A DNA stretch of 64,000 nt from Microbacterium sp. MYb66. Its GTDB lineage: Bacteria; Actinomycetota; Actinomycetes; Actinomycetales; Microbacteriaceae. Position numbers and translations under genes: made by a program. Where the stretch lies: positions 620,001 to 684,000 of the forward strand of contig NZ_PCOV01000002.1 of NCBI RefSeq assembly GCF_002979435.1, read 5' to 3'. Each line of letters begins with the position of its first letter. Within the stretch, counting starts at the first letter, position 1. The notes beneath the pieces are model-generated. The model was not told where the DNA came from. It made no database searches and worked only from the letters and a program-made list of their open reading frames with translations. Positions 34,565 to 43,405 of this stretch are shown piece after piece.

Positions 34565-35682
34565 CACTTCGTGTTCTGGGTCGAGGTCGTCGCGGAGTCG
34601 GCGGAAGTCGTCGAGGCTACGGGATCGGTCGTGGTGTTCGGCAGGGGCACGCTGCGGACGGCCGTGACGGCGTCGTTCACGTTCAGCCCCTTCTTCTTCA
34701 TGGCCCTGGCGCGCTCGCCTGCCGAACGCAGGCGCGGGTTGACGTACTCGTCGATGCCGAAGTTGATCAGCGAGAGGGCGACGCCGATGATCGCGATGCA
34801 GAGCCCGGCGGGCACGTACCACCACCACAGCCGTGGGAACGCGCCGTTCTGCTGCGCCCAGAACAGGATCGTGCCCCAGTTCAGGTTGCTCACCGGGATC
34901 ACCCCGATGAAGGCCAGCGTGGTGAGGCCCAGGATCGCCGCGGTGACGGTGCCGACGAAGCTCGAGGCGATGAGCGCCATCAGGTTCGGCAGCATCTCGA
35001 CCGTGATGATGCGGCGCAGCGGCTCGCCGTTGGCCCGCGCGGCCTGGATGAAGTCGCGGTTGCGCAGCGACATGGTCTGGGCGCGCAGCACGCGCGCGCC
35101 CCACGCCCAGCCCGTCAGTCCGAGTACCGCGGCGATCACGATCAGCGGCGGGTTGTCGAACTGCGAGGCGATGATGATGATCAGAGGGATGCCGGGGATC
35201 ACCAGGAACACGTTGGTCAGCGCCGACAGCGACTCGCTCTTCCAGCCGCGCACGTAGCCGGCGATCACACCGATCGTGATCGCGATGATCGTGGCGATGA
35301 AGGCGGCGAGGAAGCCCACGACGATGACGCCGCGCGTCCCGTAGATGATCTGACTCAGCACGTCCTCCCCCATGTGCGTGGTGCCCAGCCAGTGCTCCCA
35401 GGACGGGGGCTGACGCAGCGCGGTGCGGTCCTTCTGGGTGGGTCCGTACGGCGCGATCCACGGTGCGAGGATCGCGACGAGCACGAACACCCCGAGGATG
35501 ATCAGTCCCGCGATCGACTTGGGGTTGCGGAACATCGCGAATGCCTGGGCGAGCTGCGTCCAGAAGGTCTTGCGCGGCGGGGTGCCGACGGGCGGGGTGC
35601 GCAGCGTCGCGGTCTCCGGCATGCCGGAGACGACGGCCGACCCGTCGGGGGCGGTGCTCGCTGCGGTGGTGGGAACGGTCAT
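34564..35682 (-). CDS. Opp/Dpp-type ABC importer permease C
   Basis: 372 residues. About six membrane segments with the long N-terminal cytoplasmic tail of DppC/OppC; conserved 'LGTTHMGEDVLSQIIYGTR' and EAA loop 'AARANGEPLRRIITVEMLPNL'. The C-terminal tail is long and Thr/Ser-rich. Start is 1 nt from the upstream permease stop. Family 5 systems carry peptides but also cellobiose and xyloglucan fragments in several bacteria; the linked GH3 favours sugars. Confidence 0.93.
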   Translation of the reverse strand: MTVPTTAASTAPDGSAVVSGMPETATLRTPPVGTPPRKTFWTQLAQAFAMFRNPKSIAGLIILGVFVLVAILAPWIAPYGPTQKDRTALRQPPSWEHWLGTTHMGEDVLSQIIYGTRGVIVVGFLAAFIATIIAITIGVIAGYVRGWKSESLSALTNVFLVIPGIPLIIIIASQFDNPPLIVIAAVLGLTGWAWGARVLRAQTMSLRNRDFIQAARANGEPLRRIITVEMLPNLMALIASSFVGTVTAAILGLTTLAFIGVIPVSNLNWGTILFWAQQNGAFPRLWWWYVPAGLCIAIIGVALSLINFGIDEYVNPRLRSAGERARAMKKKGLNVNDAVTAVRSVPLPNTTTDPVASTTSADSATTSTQNTK

Positions 35683-35683
35683 G

Positions 35684-36772
35684 TCAGGACTCCATCTGGC
35701 GCGTGCGCGGGTCGAGGTAGGCGTAGACGACGTCCGCGAGGATGTTGGCCACGAGCACCGACAGCGTGATCACGAGGAACACGCCCTGCATGAGGGCGAA
35801 GTCCTTGGCGTTGGTCGCGTCGAGCAGCAGTTTGCCCACGCCCGGGTAGCTGAACACCATCTCCATCACGATCGTGCCGCCGACGATGAAGCCGATCGAC
35901 AGGGCGAAGCTCTGGATCTGCGGCAGCACCGCGTTGCGCGCGGCATAGCCCCAGAGCACCCGCTTGTTCGGCATGCCCTTGGCCTGCGCGACCGTGATGT
36001 AGTCGTCGTCGAGGACGGTCAGCATCATGTTGCGCATGCCGAGCACCCAGCCGCCGAGCGAGGCGACCACGATGGTCAGCGCCGGCAGCGTGCCGTGCAT
36101 GATCACCTGGCCGATGAAGTCGAAGCTCCATTCCGGGGACTGCCCCTTGTCGTAGGCGTGCGAGGAGGGGAACCACTTCAGGGTCGACGAGAAGATCGCG
36201 ATCGCGATCAGCCCGAGCCAGAAGTACGGGATGGTGTTGAAGAACGTCGTGACCGGGATGATGGCGTCGAGCCTGCTGCCGCGCTTCCACCCGACGATCG
36301 CACCGGCGACCGTGCCGATCGTGAACGAGATGATCGTCGCGATCCCGACCAGGCCGAGCGTCCACGGCAGCGCGGCGGCCAGCACCTCGGCGACCGGCCT
36401 CAGCCCGTGCAGCGTCGAGATGCCGAGGTCGCCGCGCAGCAGCATCCCCCAGTACTCGATGTACTGCTGCCAGATCGAGGTGTCGGTGTCGATGCCGAGC
36501 AGGATGCGCAGCGACGCCTCGGCCTCGGGGCTCACACTGCGGTTGCGCGCGAGGTACGAGCTGACCGCGTCGCCCTTCATGAGACGCGGCAGGAAGAAGT
36601 TGATCGTGATGGCCGCCCACAGGGTGAACAGGTAGAAGCCGGCGCGACCGGCGAAGAAGCGCCACGGCACGCGCCGCTGTCCGCGCTGCGCCGTGGTCGC
36701 GGTGGTGCCGACCTCGAGGGCGTCGCGGGCGACGAGGTCGTTGTCGTCGAGCTGGGGGAACGCGGTGCTCAC
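35684..36772 (-). CDS. Opp/Dpp-type ABC importer permease B
   Basis: 362 residues, GTG start overlapping the ATPase stop as GTGA. First membrane segment 'FYLFTLWAAITINFFLPRLM', a periplasmic loop 'DAVSSYLARNRSVSPEAEASL', then five more segments; EAA-like loop 'VAQAKGMPNKRVLWGYAARNAVLP'. Forms the channel with permease C. Typical DppB order and length, slightly longer than average at the N-terminus. Confidence 0.93.
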   Translation of the reverse strand: MSTAFPQLDDNDLVARDALEVGTTATTAQRGQRRVPWRFFAGRAGFYLFTLWAAITINFFLPRLMKGDAVSSYLARNRSVSPEAEASLRILLGIDTDTSIWQQYIEYWGMLLRGDLGISTLHGLRPVAEVLAAALPWTLGLVGIATIISFTIGTVAGAIVGWKRGSRLDAIIPVTTFFNTIPYFWLGLIAIAIFSSTLKWFPSSHAYDKGQSPEWSFDFIGQVIMHGTLPALTIVVASLGGWVLGMRNMMLTVLDDDYITVAQAKGMPNKRVLWGYAARNAVLPQIQSFALSIGFIVGGTIVMEMVFSYPGVGKLLLDATNAKDFALMQGVFLVITLSVLVANILADVVYAYLDPRTRQMES

Positions 36773-37575
36773 AGGTCGCCTCCGTTCGAGGTGGCCGACG
36801 CGAAGTGCTTGTCCGGGTCGGGAGAGGCGGCGCGCAGTTCGCGCGTGTACGGATTCTGCGGGTTCAGGATGACGTCGTCGGCAGTGCCGTATTCCACGAC
36901 GCGCCCCTGGTTGAGGACCATGATCTCGTCGCTGAAGTGCCGGGCGGTGGCCAGGTCGTGGGTGATGTAGAGCACGCCGAGCCCCTCTTCGCGCTGCAGG
37001 TCGGCGAGCAGGTTCAGCACGCCGAGACGGATCGACACGTCGAGCATCGAGACCGGCTCGTCGGCGACGAGGAGCGACGGACGCGATGCGAGCGCGCGGG
37101 CGATCGCGACACGCTGCCGCTGCCCGCCGGAGAGCTCGTGGGGGCGACGGTCGATCACGGCATCCGCATCCAGCCGCACCCGATCGAGGAGCCGGCGCAC
37201 CTCGTCCTCGGTCTCCTTCTTGGGCACCACGTCGTCGAGGCGGATCGGCCGCTCCAGGTGGTAGCGGATCGAGTGGTAGGGGTTGAGCGAGGCGAACGGA
37301 TCCTGGAACACCATGCGCAGCTGCTGCCGGTACTTCCGGAGCCCCTTGCCGCGGCGGGGGATGGCGGTGCCGTCAAGCAGCACCTCGCCGTCGGTCGGGG
37401 TCTCGAGCTGGGTGAGGATCTTCGCGATCGTGGACTTGCCGCTGCCGGACTGGCCGACCAGGCCGATCGTCTGACCCGAGGTGAGAGTGAAGCTCACATC
37501 GTCGAGGGCCTTGATCTGGCCGGCGCCGCGGACGTTGTACGCCTTGGTGACGTTTCGGAACTCGAGGGTGGTCAT
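36769..37575 (-). CDS. Opp/Dpp-type ABC importer ATPase F
   Basis: 268 residues: Walker A 'GLVGQSGSGKST', Q-loop 'VFQDPFASLNP', signature 'LSGGQRQRVAIARAL', Walker B 'LLVADEPVSMLD', His switch 'ITHDLATA'. The C-terminal 'NPQNPYTRELRAASPDPD' is the oligopeptide-transporter C-terminal domain seen in OppD/F. ATG 37575 overlaps the oppD-like stop (ATGA). Confidence 0.93.
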   Translation of the reverse strand: MTTLEFRNVTKAYNVRGAGQIKALDDVSFTLTSGQTIGLVGQSGSGKSTIAKILTQLETPTDGEVLLDGTAIPRRGKGLRKYRQQLRMVFQDPFASLNPYHSIRYHLERPIRLDDVVPKKETEDEVRRLLDRVRLDADAVIDRRPHELSGGQRQRVAIARALASRPSLLVADEPVSMLDVSIRLGVLNLLADLQREEGLGVLYITHDLATARHFSDEIMVLNQGRVVEYGTADDVILNPQNPYTRELRAASPDPDKHFASATSNGGDL

Positions 37576-38396
37576 CGCACCAGCACTCCTCTCTCGCCGG
37601 TCAGTCGCGGGAACGACGACAGCAGCGTCTTCGTGTACTCGTGCTCCGGCTGCGTCCAGATGCGCTCGGCGGTCGCGAGCTCGATGATCTCGCCCTCGCG
37701 CATGATCGCGATCCGGTCGCTGATCTCCAGGAGGAGCGGGAGGTCGTGGGTGATGAAGATCACCGAGAACCCGAACTCGTGCCGCAGCTGCGAGATCTGC
37801 TTGAGGATCTCCCGCTGCACCAGCACGTCGAGTGCGGTGGTCGGCTCGTCCATCACCATCAGCTGCGGCCGCAGGGCGAGGGCCATCGCGATCATCACGC
37901 GCTGCCGCATGCCGCCGGAGAGCTCGTGAGGGAAGGAGCGGATGCGCTGACGCCCGACCTTCACGATCTCGAGCAGCTCCTCGGCCTCGGCGCGGCGCTG
38001 CCTGCGGTTCATGTCGGGGCGGTGGATCTCGTAGACGTCCTCCAGCTGGGAGCCGATCGTGGCCACCGGATTCAGGGCGTTCATCGCGCCCTGGAACACC
38101 ATCGACACCTTGTCCCAGCGGAAACGCTGCATCGCGTCCACGTCGAGCGCGTTGATGTCGATGTCGACGCCGGACACGTCGTGGAAGGTCACGGAGCCGC
38201 TCGTGATGACGGCCGGTGCGCGCAGCAGCCGCTGCACGCCGTACGCGAGCGTGGTCTTGCCGCATCCGCTCTCTCCGGCGAGACCGAGGATCTCGCCGCG
38301 CTGCAGATCGAGGGTGACGTTCTTCACCGCCGCCACGGGCGGATCGACGTCGTACACGACCGAGAAGTCGCGCACGCTGAGCAGGGGGTCTGGCAT
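37572..38396 (-). CDS. Opp/Dpp-type ABC importer ATPase D
   Basis: 274 residues: Walker A 'GLAGESGCGKTT', Q-loop 'VFQGAMNALNPV', signature 'LSGGMRQRVMIAMAL', Walker B 'LMVMDEPTTALD', His switch 'ITHDLPLL', then the Opp-specific tail 'WTQPEHEYTKTLLSSFPRL'. ATG 38396 (MPDPLLSV) is preferred since AAGGA lies 7 nt upstream; ATG 38411 would add MKDTP. Separated from the binding-protein gene by a hairpin spacer. Confidence 0.92.
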   Translation of the reverse strand: MPDPLLSVRDFSVVYDVDPPVAAVKNVTLDLQRGEILGLAGESGCGKTTLAYGVQRLLRAPAVITSGSVTFHDVSGVDIDINALDVDAMQRFRWDKVSMVFQGAMNALNPVATIGSQLEDVYEIHRPDMNRRQRRAEAEELLEIVKVGRQRIRSFPHELSGGMRQRVMIAMALALRPQLMVMDEPTTALDVLVQREILKQISQLRHEFGFSVIFITHDLPLLLEISDRIAIMREGEIIELATAERIWTQPEHEYTKTLLSSFPRLTGERGVLVR

Positions 38397-38420
38397 GGGG
38401 GTGTCCTTCATCGACCTGGT

Positions 38421-38458
38421 CAGGGGAGCCCGCGCCGTCGTCGGGCCGGGCTCCCCTG
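38421..38458 (-). other. Intercistronic hairpin downstream of the Opp-type binding-protein gene
   Basis: CAGGGGAGCCCG (38421-38432) pairs with CGGGCTCCCCTG (38447-38458), 12-bp arms and a 14-nt loop. It begins 11 nt after the binding-protein stop and ends 24 nt before the next start. Likely mRNA stabiliser or attenuator. Confidence 0.68.
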
Positions 38459-38469
38459 CGCGGTGGTGC

Positions 38470-40131
38470 TTACTCGGCGGGCTTCAGCTTCGTGAGGATC
38501 TGCACGATGTTCTGCTGCGTCGGGTCGGCAGAGGCGTACGGGTCCTGATCCGACGGCCACCCCACGTAGTTGCGGGTGTTGAACTCGCCCAGCAGCGGGT
38601 GCGCGCCCAGCGGGATGGCCGGCACCTGCTCGGAGAAGATCGTCTGCAGCGTGACGAGAGCGGTCGTGCGCTCCTCGTCCGACGAGGCGTTCGCGTAGGT
38701 GTTCAGCGCCGCCGTCGCGGCCGGGTCGTCGAAGCGACCGAAGTTGAAGCCGGCCTTGCCCTCGGGCGAGATCCAGCGCGGGTCCATGGTCGAGGTGTAG
38801 AGGCCGTAGGCGGTGCCGCTGTCCTCCAGCCAGTGGATGATCGCGGAGAAGGTTCCGTTGTCGCGGGGGTCGGCCCAGCCGCCCCAGTCGGGCATGTCGA
38901 TCTTGACCTCGGCGCCGATGCCCTCGGTGACGTCTTCGGCGATGAGCTCCTGCGCGGTGTTCCAGTCGCTCCAGCCGGAGGGGACCGAGAGCGTGAACGA
39001 GACCGGCGCGCCGTCGGGGTCGATCAGCGCGTCGTCCTTCCAGGTGTAGCCGGCCGTGGTCAGCAGGTCGCGCGCCTTCTCGGCGTCGACCGAGTACTCC
39101 GCGTCCTTGAACTCGGGCTGGATCTCCTCCTCGAGGATCGACGAGAGTCCGGTCACCGACCAGACGGCCTCGCTGGCGCCTTCGCGCGCGATGTCCACGT
39201 AGGCGTCGCGGTCGATCACCCAGGCGAGCGCCTGACGGAAGGCCGGGTCGTCGAACGGCTTCTGCTGCAGGTTCATGAACAGCGTCGCGGAGCCGGTGGT
39301 CGGTGCCGCCCAGAACTTGTTGTGCTCGGGGTCGACCGAGAGGAACTGCTCGTCGATCTGCGGGATGAACGCCTGCGCCCAGTCGGCGTCGCCGTTCGCG
39401 AGAGCCGTGGTGAGCGCGGTGTTGTCGCCGTAGGAGACGTAGTGCAGCTCGGGCACGGCCAGGTCGCCGCCCCAGTAGTCGTCACGGGCTTCGAGGGTGA
39501 CCGACTCGGTCGACCAGTTCGACAGCGCGTAGGGACCGGTGCCGACCAGATCGTCGCCCTTGACGGGGTTCGTGGCCGGATCGTCGAGGTTCTCCCAGAT
39601 GTGCTTCGGCACGATCGGCACGTGGAGCACGCGGGCCTGGTTGACGTACTTCGACTCGGCGAAGGTCAGCACCACCGCGTCGCCGTCGACCACGGCGCTC
39701 TCGAACTGGAGGCCGGCCGTGTCGAGGGCGGGCGTGGAGACGAGCTCGTAGGAGTAGACGATGTCGTCGGCGGTGAACGGCTCGCCGTCGCTCCAGGTGA
39801 CGTCCTTGCGCGGGACGACCGTGAGCACCGTGTAGTCGTCGTTCCACTCGATGCTCTCGGCGAGCCAGGGCGTGACACCGCGGTCACCGGTCTGGTTCAC
39901 GAGGCCGAGGGTCTCGAAGATCACCTTGCCGTAGCCGTACTTCGAGGCGGACGAGTCGCCGACATAGGGGTTGTTGGATTCGGTGGTGATCGCACCGTCC
40001 GGCTTCGCGATCGTCAGGGAGGCGGAACCGGCGTCGTCGTCGGATCCCCCGCCTGCCGAGCATCCGGCGAGGGCGGACATGCCGAGTGCGGTGATCGCGG
40101 TCACGGCGATCAGAGACTTTCTGAGCTTCAT
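38470..40131 (-). CDS. Family 5 substrate-binding lipoprotein of an Opp-type importer
   Basis: 553 residues. Signal peptide 'MKLRKSLIAVTAITALGMSA' and lipobox LAGC at about 21-24, then a Gly/Asp linker. SBP_bac_5 features: 'LAESIEWNDDYTVLTVVPRKDVTWSDGEPFTADDIVYSYELV' in part, 'GTGPYALSNW' and 'FRQALAWVIDRDAYV'. First gene of an operon ending in GH3 beta-glucosidase, so the ligand is probably a beta-glucoside rather than a peptide; peptide binding is the alternative. Confidence 0.93.
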   Translation of the reverse strand: MKLRKSLIAVTAITALGMSALAGCSAGGGSDDDAGSASLTIAKPDGAITTESNNPYVGDSSASKYGYGKVIFETLGLVNQTGDRGVTPWLAESIEWNDDYTVLTVVPRKDVTWSDGEPFTADDIVYSYELVSTPALDTAGLQFESAVVDGDAVVLTFAESKYVNQARVLHVPIVPKHIWENLDDPATNPVKGDDLVGTGPYALSNWSTESVTLEARDDYWGGDLAVPELHYVSYGDNTALTTALANGDADWAQAFIPQIDEQFLSVDPEHNKFWAAPTTGSATLFMNLQQKPFDDPAFRQALAWVIDRDAYVDIAREGASEAVWSVTGLSSILEEEIQPEFKDAEYSVDAEKARDLLTTAGYTWKDDALIDPDGAPVSFTLSVPSGWSDWNTAQELIAEDVTEGIGAEVKIDMPDWGGWADPRDNGTFSAIIHWLEDSGTAYGLYTSTMDPRWISPEGKAGFNFGRFDDPAATAALNTYANASSDEERTTALVTLQTIFSEQVPAIPLGAHPLLGEFNTRNYVGWPSDQDPYASADPTQQNIVQILTKLKPAE

Positions 40132-40201
40132 TGCTTCTCCTAGGGCACGGGTCTTTGTGCTGCGTCGCCGATGGACGGGAGTCCGCCGGCCGTCGTGATT
40201 T

Positions 40202-40259
40202 GCTTACTGTCGAGAAAGTAAGCTTCCGTGAGGTTACCGAGTAGTAAGTTGGATCGCAA
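40202..40259 (-). promoter_or_regulatory. Opp-GH3 operon promoter with two TTAC/GTAA operators
   Basis: Minus strand -35 TTGCGA (40259-40254), 17-bp spacer, -10 TAACCT (40236-40231). TTAC-N6-GTAA (40234-40247) overlaps the -10, and GCTTACT-N8-AGTAAGC (40202-40223) lies just downstream. Both are suitable sites for the divergent TetR regulator at 40290. Confidence 0.65.
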
Positions 40260-40289
40260 GCACAGCTCGACGACCGAGAGGAGGCCGCG

Positions 40290-40937
40290 GTGGCAGACAG
40301 CGACCAGACCGTACGCGTGCGCCCGGCGACCCTCGCGAAACGCGAGCAGATCCTGAAGGCGGCCATCGAGATCTTCGGCAACAAGGGCTCGACCAACGGC
40401 ACCCTGGCGGATGTCGCCGAGCAGGTCGGCATCACGCACGCCGGCGTCCTGCACCACTTCGGCTCGAAGCAGAAGCTGCTGCTCGAGGTGCTCGCCTATC
40501 GCGACCAGGCCGACGTCGCCGAGCTCGCGAAGAAGCACATCCCCGACGGCCCCGAGCTCTTCCTGCACCTGGTGCGCACCGCACTCGCGAACGAGAAGCG
40601 ACCGGGGATCGTGCAGGCCTACACGGTGCTGTCGGCCGAGTCGGTCACCGACGAGCATCCCGCCCGTCAGTTCTTCGAAGACCGCTACACGACGCTGCGC
40701 CGTGAGGTCACGGCCGCGTTCCACGAGCTGTGCGCCCAGGAGGGCGTGCACGATCCCGCGACGATCGCCTCGGCCTCCGCCAGCATCCTCGCGGTCATGG
40801 ACGGCCTGCAGCTGCAGTGGCTGCTGCACCCCGGCATCGTCGACCTCGGCGAGGCCAGCGCCTTCGCGATCCAGGCGATCGTGAACGCCGTGCTGCACCC
40901 CGGACCCCCGCTGCAGACCTACGTCCGCCCCTCCTGA
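40290..40937 (+). CDS. TetR-family regulator, divergent from the Opp-GH3 operon
   Basis: 215 residues. Helix-turn-helix 'QILKAAIEIFGNKGSTNGTL' with 'VGITHAGVLHHFGSKQKLL'; helical ligand domain with C-terminal 'LQLQWLLHPGIVDLGEA'. GTG 40290 has GAGAGGAGG upstream. Position and the TTAC/GTAA repeats make it the likely repressor of the beta-glucoside import operon. Sugar control by a TetR protein is less common than by LacI or ROK. Confidence 0.9.
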   Translation: MADSDQTVRVRPATLAKREQILKAAIEIFGNKGSTNGTLADVAEQVGITHAGVLHHFGSKQKLLLEVLAYRDQADVAELAKKHIPDGPELFLHLVRTALANEKRPGIVQAYTVLSAESVTDEHPARQFFEDRYTTLRREVTAAFHELCAQEGVHDPATIASASASILAVMDGLQLQWLLHPGIVDLGEASAFAIQAIVNAVLHPGPPLQTYVRPS

Positions 40938-40960
40938 TCGTCGAACCGGCCCTTTCTGCT

Positions 40961-41019
40961 CGACCCGGCCTGTTGCATGCGACCGCAGGGGGCCGGATCG
41001 AACACAACGGGCCGGGTCG
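40961..41019 (+). terminator. Hairpin between TetR and M20 genes, GACCCGGCC family
   Basis: CGACCCGGCC-T-GTTG (40961-40975) pairs with CAAC-G-GGCCGGGTCG (41005-41019), a 15-bp stem with one T-G wobble and a 29-nt loop. It lies 23 nt after the TetR stop and ends 18 nt before the -10 of the M20 gene. Confidence 0.6.
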
Positions 41020-41037
41020 GCGAGATGTGCTCCGGGC

Positions 41038-41049
41038 TAGGCTCGGGCC
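41038..41049 (+). promoter_or_regulatory. Leaderless-type -10 of the M20 gene
   Basis: TAGGCT (41038-41043) followed by 6 nt and ATG 41050, with no Shine-Dalgarno. Same geometry as apt and the GH13 gene. Confidence 0.55.
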
Positions 41050-42267
41050 ATGACGATCGACCTCGAAGCGCTGTACATCGACCTGCACCAGCATCCGGAG
41101 CTCTCGTTCCAGGAGACGCGCACCGCCGGCATCGCCGCCGCGCACCTGCGCGACCTGGGCCTCGAGGTCGAAGAGGGCGTCGGGGTGACCGGCGTGGTCG
41201 GCGTGCTGCGCAACGGCGACGGTCCCGTCGTGTGGGTGCGCGCCGACATGGACGGCCTCCCCGTCGAAGAGCAGACCGGCCTCGCCTACGCGAGCACCGC
41301 GAAGGGCGTCGATCCGGCGGGGACCACCGTTCCCGTGATGCACGCGTGCGGTCACGACATGCATGTCACCGCGATGATCGGCGCGGTCGAGAAGCTGGTC
41401 GCCGAACGCGAAGAGTGGTCGGGCACCCTCGTCGTGCTGATCCAGCCCGCAGAGGAATACGGCGCCGGAGCACGCGCGATGCTGGACGACGGCATCCTCG
41501 ACCGCTACCCGAAGCCGGACATCGTGCTCGGACAGCATGTGACCCCGCTCGCCGCCGGCGTCATCGGCGTGCGCAGCGGCACGCAGATGGCGGCCTCCGA
41601 CGGCCTCACCGTCACCCTGCACGGGCGGGGCGGCCACGGATCGCGTCCGCACGCCACCATCGACCCGGTCGTGATGGCCGCGGCGACCGTCATGCGCCTG
41701 CAGACCATCACCTCGCGCGAGATCGACCCGCAGGGCGTCGCCGTGGTGACGGTCGGCTCGATCCACGCCGGCTTGAAGAACAACATCATCCCCGCCGAGG
41801 CGAAGCTCGAGCTCAGCCTGCGCTACCCGAACGAGGAGGCGCGCGAGAAGGTGCTCGCGAGCGTCGAGCGCATCGTGCGCGCCGAGGCCGCGGCATCCGG
41901 CGCCGAGCGGGAGCCGGAGATCCGCACCGACCACACGCTGCCCGCCACGATCAACGACGAAGATGCCACGGCGCGGGTGACCGCGGCCCTGCAGCGCGCG
42001 CTGGGCGAGGCCTCCGTCATCGACCCCGGCATGTTCACCGGCAGTGAGGACGTCTCGTGGTTCGCGCGAGACGCCGGAGCGCCGCTCGTGTTCTGGTTCT
42101 GGGGCGGCATCGACCCCGCCCGCTTCGCCGAGGCCGCCGCGGCGGGCCGCCTGGAGAAGGACATCCCGACCAACCACTCCCCGTTCTTCGCCCCGGAGAT
42201 CCACCCGACGATCGAGGTCGGCGTCACCGCGCTTTCCTCGGCGGCGCGGGAGTTCCTCGGCTCTTAG
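41050..42267 (+). CDS. M20-family metal-dependent amidohydrolase
   Basis: 405 residues, related to hippurate and IAA-amino-acid hydrolases that release an acyl group from N-acyl amino acids. Metal-site motifs: 'MHACGHDMHV' (Cys/His ligands), 'QPAEEYGAGARAMLDDG' (catalytic Glu pair), and 'NHSPFFAPE' near the C-terminus. The dimerisation insert 'LHGRGGHGSRPHATIDPV' is typical. Cytoplasmic. No operon partner; a leaderless start is likely. Substrate unknown. Confidence 0.92.
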   Translation: MTIDLEALYIDLHQHPELSFQETRTAGIAAAHLRDLGLEVEEGVGVTGVVGVLRNGDGPVVWVRADMDGLPVEEQTGLAYASTAKGVDPAGTTVPVMHACGHDMHVTAMIGAVEKLVAEREEWSGTLVVLIQPAEEYGAGARAMLDDGILDRYPKPDIVLGQHVTPLAAGVIGVRSGTQMAASDGLTVTLHGRGGHGSRPHATIDPVVMAAATVMRLQTITSREIDPQGVAVVTVGSIHAGLKNNIIPAEAKLELSLRYPNEEAREKVLASVERIVRAEAAASGAEREPEIRTDHTLPATINDEDATARVTAALQRALGEASVIDPGMFTGSEDVSWFARDAGAPLVFWFWGGIDPARFAEAAAAGRLEKDIPTNHSPFFAPEIHPTIEVGVTALSSAAREFLGS

Positions 42268-42328
42268 GCATCGATCGAATCTGCGTGGGTCAGGTCAGCG
42301 CGGAGACGAATCCACTCGACCGACTGTC

Positions 42329-43405
42329 CTAGGCACGCGATTTGAAGAGGACGAAGAGACGATCCTCTCGAGTCAGGATGGCGGGGATGGCTGCCCCGAT
42401 GACGGCAGCGCCTGTGGCGATGACCAGGGTGATGATCAAGGAGGTCTCGTATCCAGCCAATGCCTCGCGGAGGAGGAATCTCGCCGCGAGCCTGGTGAAG
42501 ACGAACGTGGTTACCGCTGCCCCGAGTGCCCAGATGACGGTTTCCATGGCGATCCCCGCGAGGATGTCGCGACGACGTGCTCCGGCATGCAGATTGCCTG
42601 CCACCTCCATCCTTCTGCGGGCAGTGAAGCTGAAAGCCAGCACCCCGAAAAGAGCGACGACTCCGGCGGCAGCAAGCGCCGTGACCCGAGTGGTGTATTC
42701 GCGTGTGAAGTCGAACCGCTGTCCCACTGCCGGGTTCAGCGGCGCAATCTGGGGGGCGGAGTCTTCCGGTCCGGAGGTGGTGATGCTTCCGTACGCATAC
42801 TGGTCGGCAGCGTTGGACGGTGGCCAGACGCTGTACCAGCATTCGGAGGCCTGTTCAGACGCGTCGCCTACGACGACGATGGCGTTGGCGAGGCGTGGGT
42901 CTCGGCCGTCGTCTTCGGAGTACCTGTAGACGCCATCGATCACGACAGGGCCATGGGAGGTGTCGAGCCGGCTTCCTTCGCCGGCGTACCAGCGTTCGGC
43001 GAGGGACTCGGGAATGTAGACGCCACCGGGCCGGATGCTGGGGAACTCCAGCATCCGGGCGACTCCAGGACTGAGCTCGAAGACGGGTACTTCAACCCGG
43101 GGCAGGGCGAGGAGCTGTATCGAGTCGAGCTGCCAGATCGGTCCGGCGTCGGTGATGCTCTCCAGTTCGTCAAGGCTCGAGCACGCAGTCGGATCGATAG
43201 CTTGATCGGCGACGAGGACACGGATCGCTCCCGCTTGTGAACGGACCTGCTCGGCTCGTGCCTGCAACGCTCCGATGGCAGCCGCGTCGACGGCAAGAAG
43301 CGCCGTCGACGCAAGGACGAGGATCAGCGCTATCGTGCCGGCACGGCCGGATCCGGATCTGATGTTACGGATCGCCTCTCCAGCGATGTCGGAGATGCGC
43401 ATCAA
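42329..43405 (-). CDS. MacB/FtsX-like ABC exporter permease
   Basis: 358 residues with the four-segment MacB/FtsX topology: segment 1 at about 22-46, a 190-residue extracellular domain, then three segments in the last 120 residues ('TALAAAGVVALFGVLAFSFTA', 'GIAMETVIWALGAAVTTFVF', 'IITLVIATGAAVIGAAIPAI'). Overlaps the ATPase stop as ATGA. With the ATPase and adaptor it forms a type VII ABC system that works from the outer face on peptides, toxins or lipoproteins. GC is visibly lower than in flanking genes. Confidence 0.83.
   Translation of the reverse strand: MMRISDIAGEAIRNIRSGSGRAGTIALILVLASTALLAVDAAAIGALQARAEQVRSQAGAIRVLVADQAIDPTACSSLDELESITDAGPIWQLDSIQLLALPRVEVPVFELSPGVARMLEFPSIRPGGVYIPESLAERWYAGEGSRLDTSHGPVVIDGVYRYSEDDGRDPRLANAIVVVGDASEQASECWYSVWPPSNAADQYAYGSITTSGPEDSAPQIAPLNPAVGQRFDFTREYTTRVTALAAAGVVALFGVLAFSFTARRRMEVAGNLHAGARRRDILAGIAMETVIWALGAAVTTFVFTRLAARFLLREALAGYETSLIITLVIATGAAVIGAAIPAILTREDRLFVLFKSRA

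Noticed and set aside
32318..35461. 1047-residue protein ending in the GH3 sequence
   Set aside because: The first 300 residues are a frame-shadow of the OppC-like permease; the family start is at 34564 with a 1-nt overlap to the permease stop.
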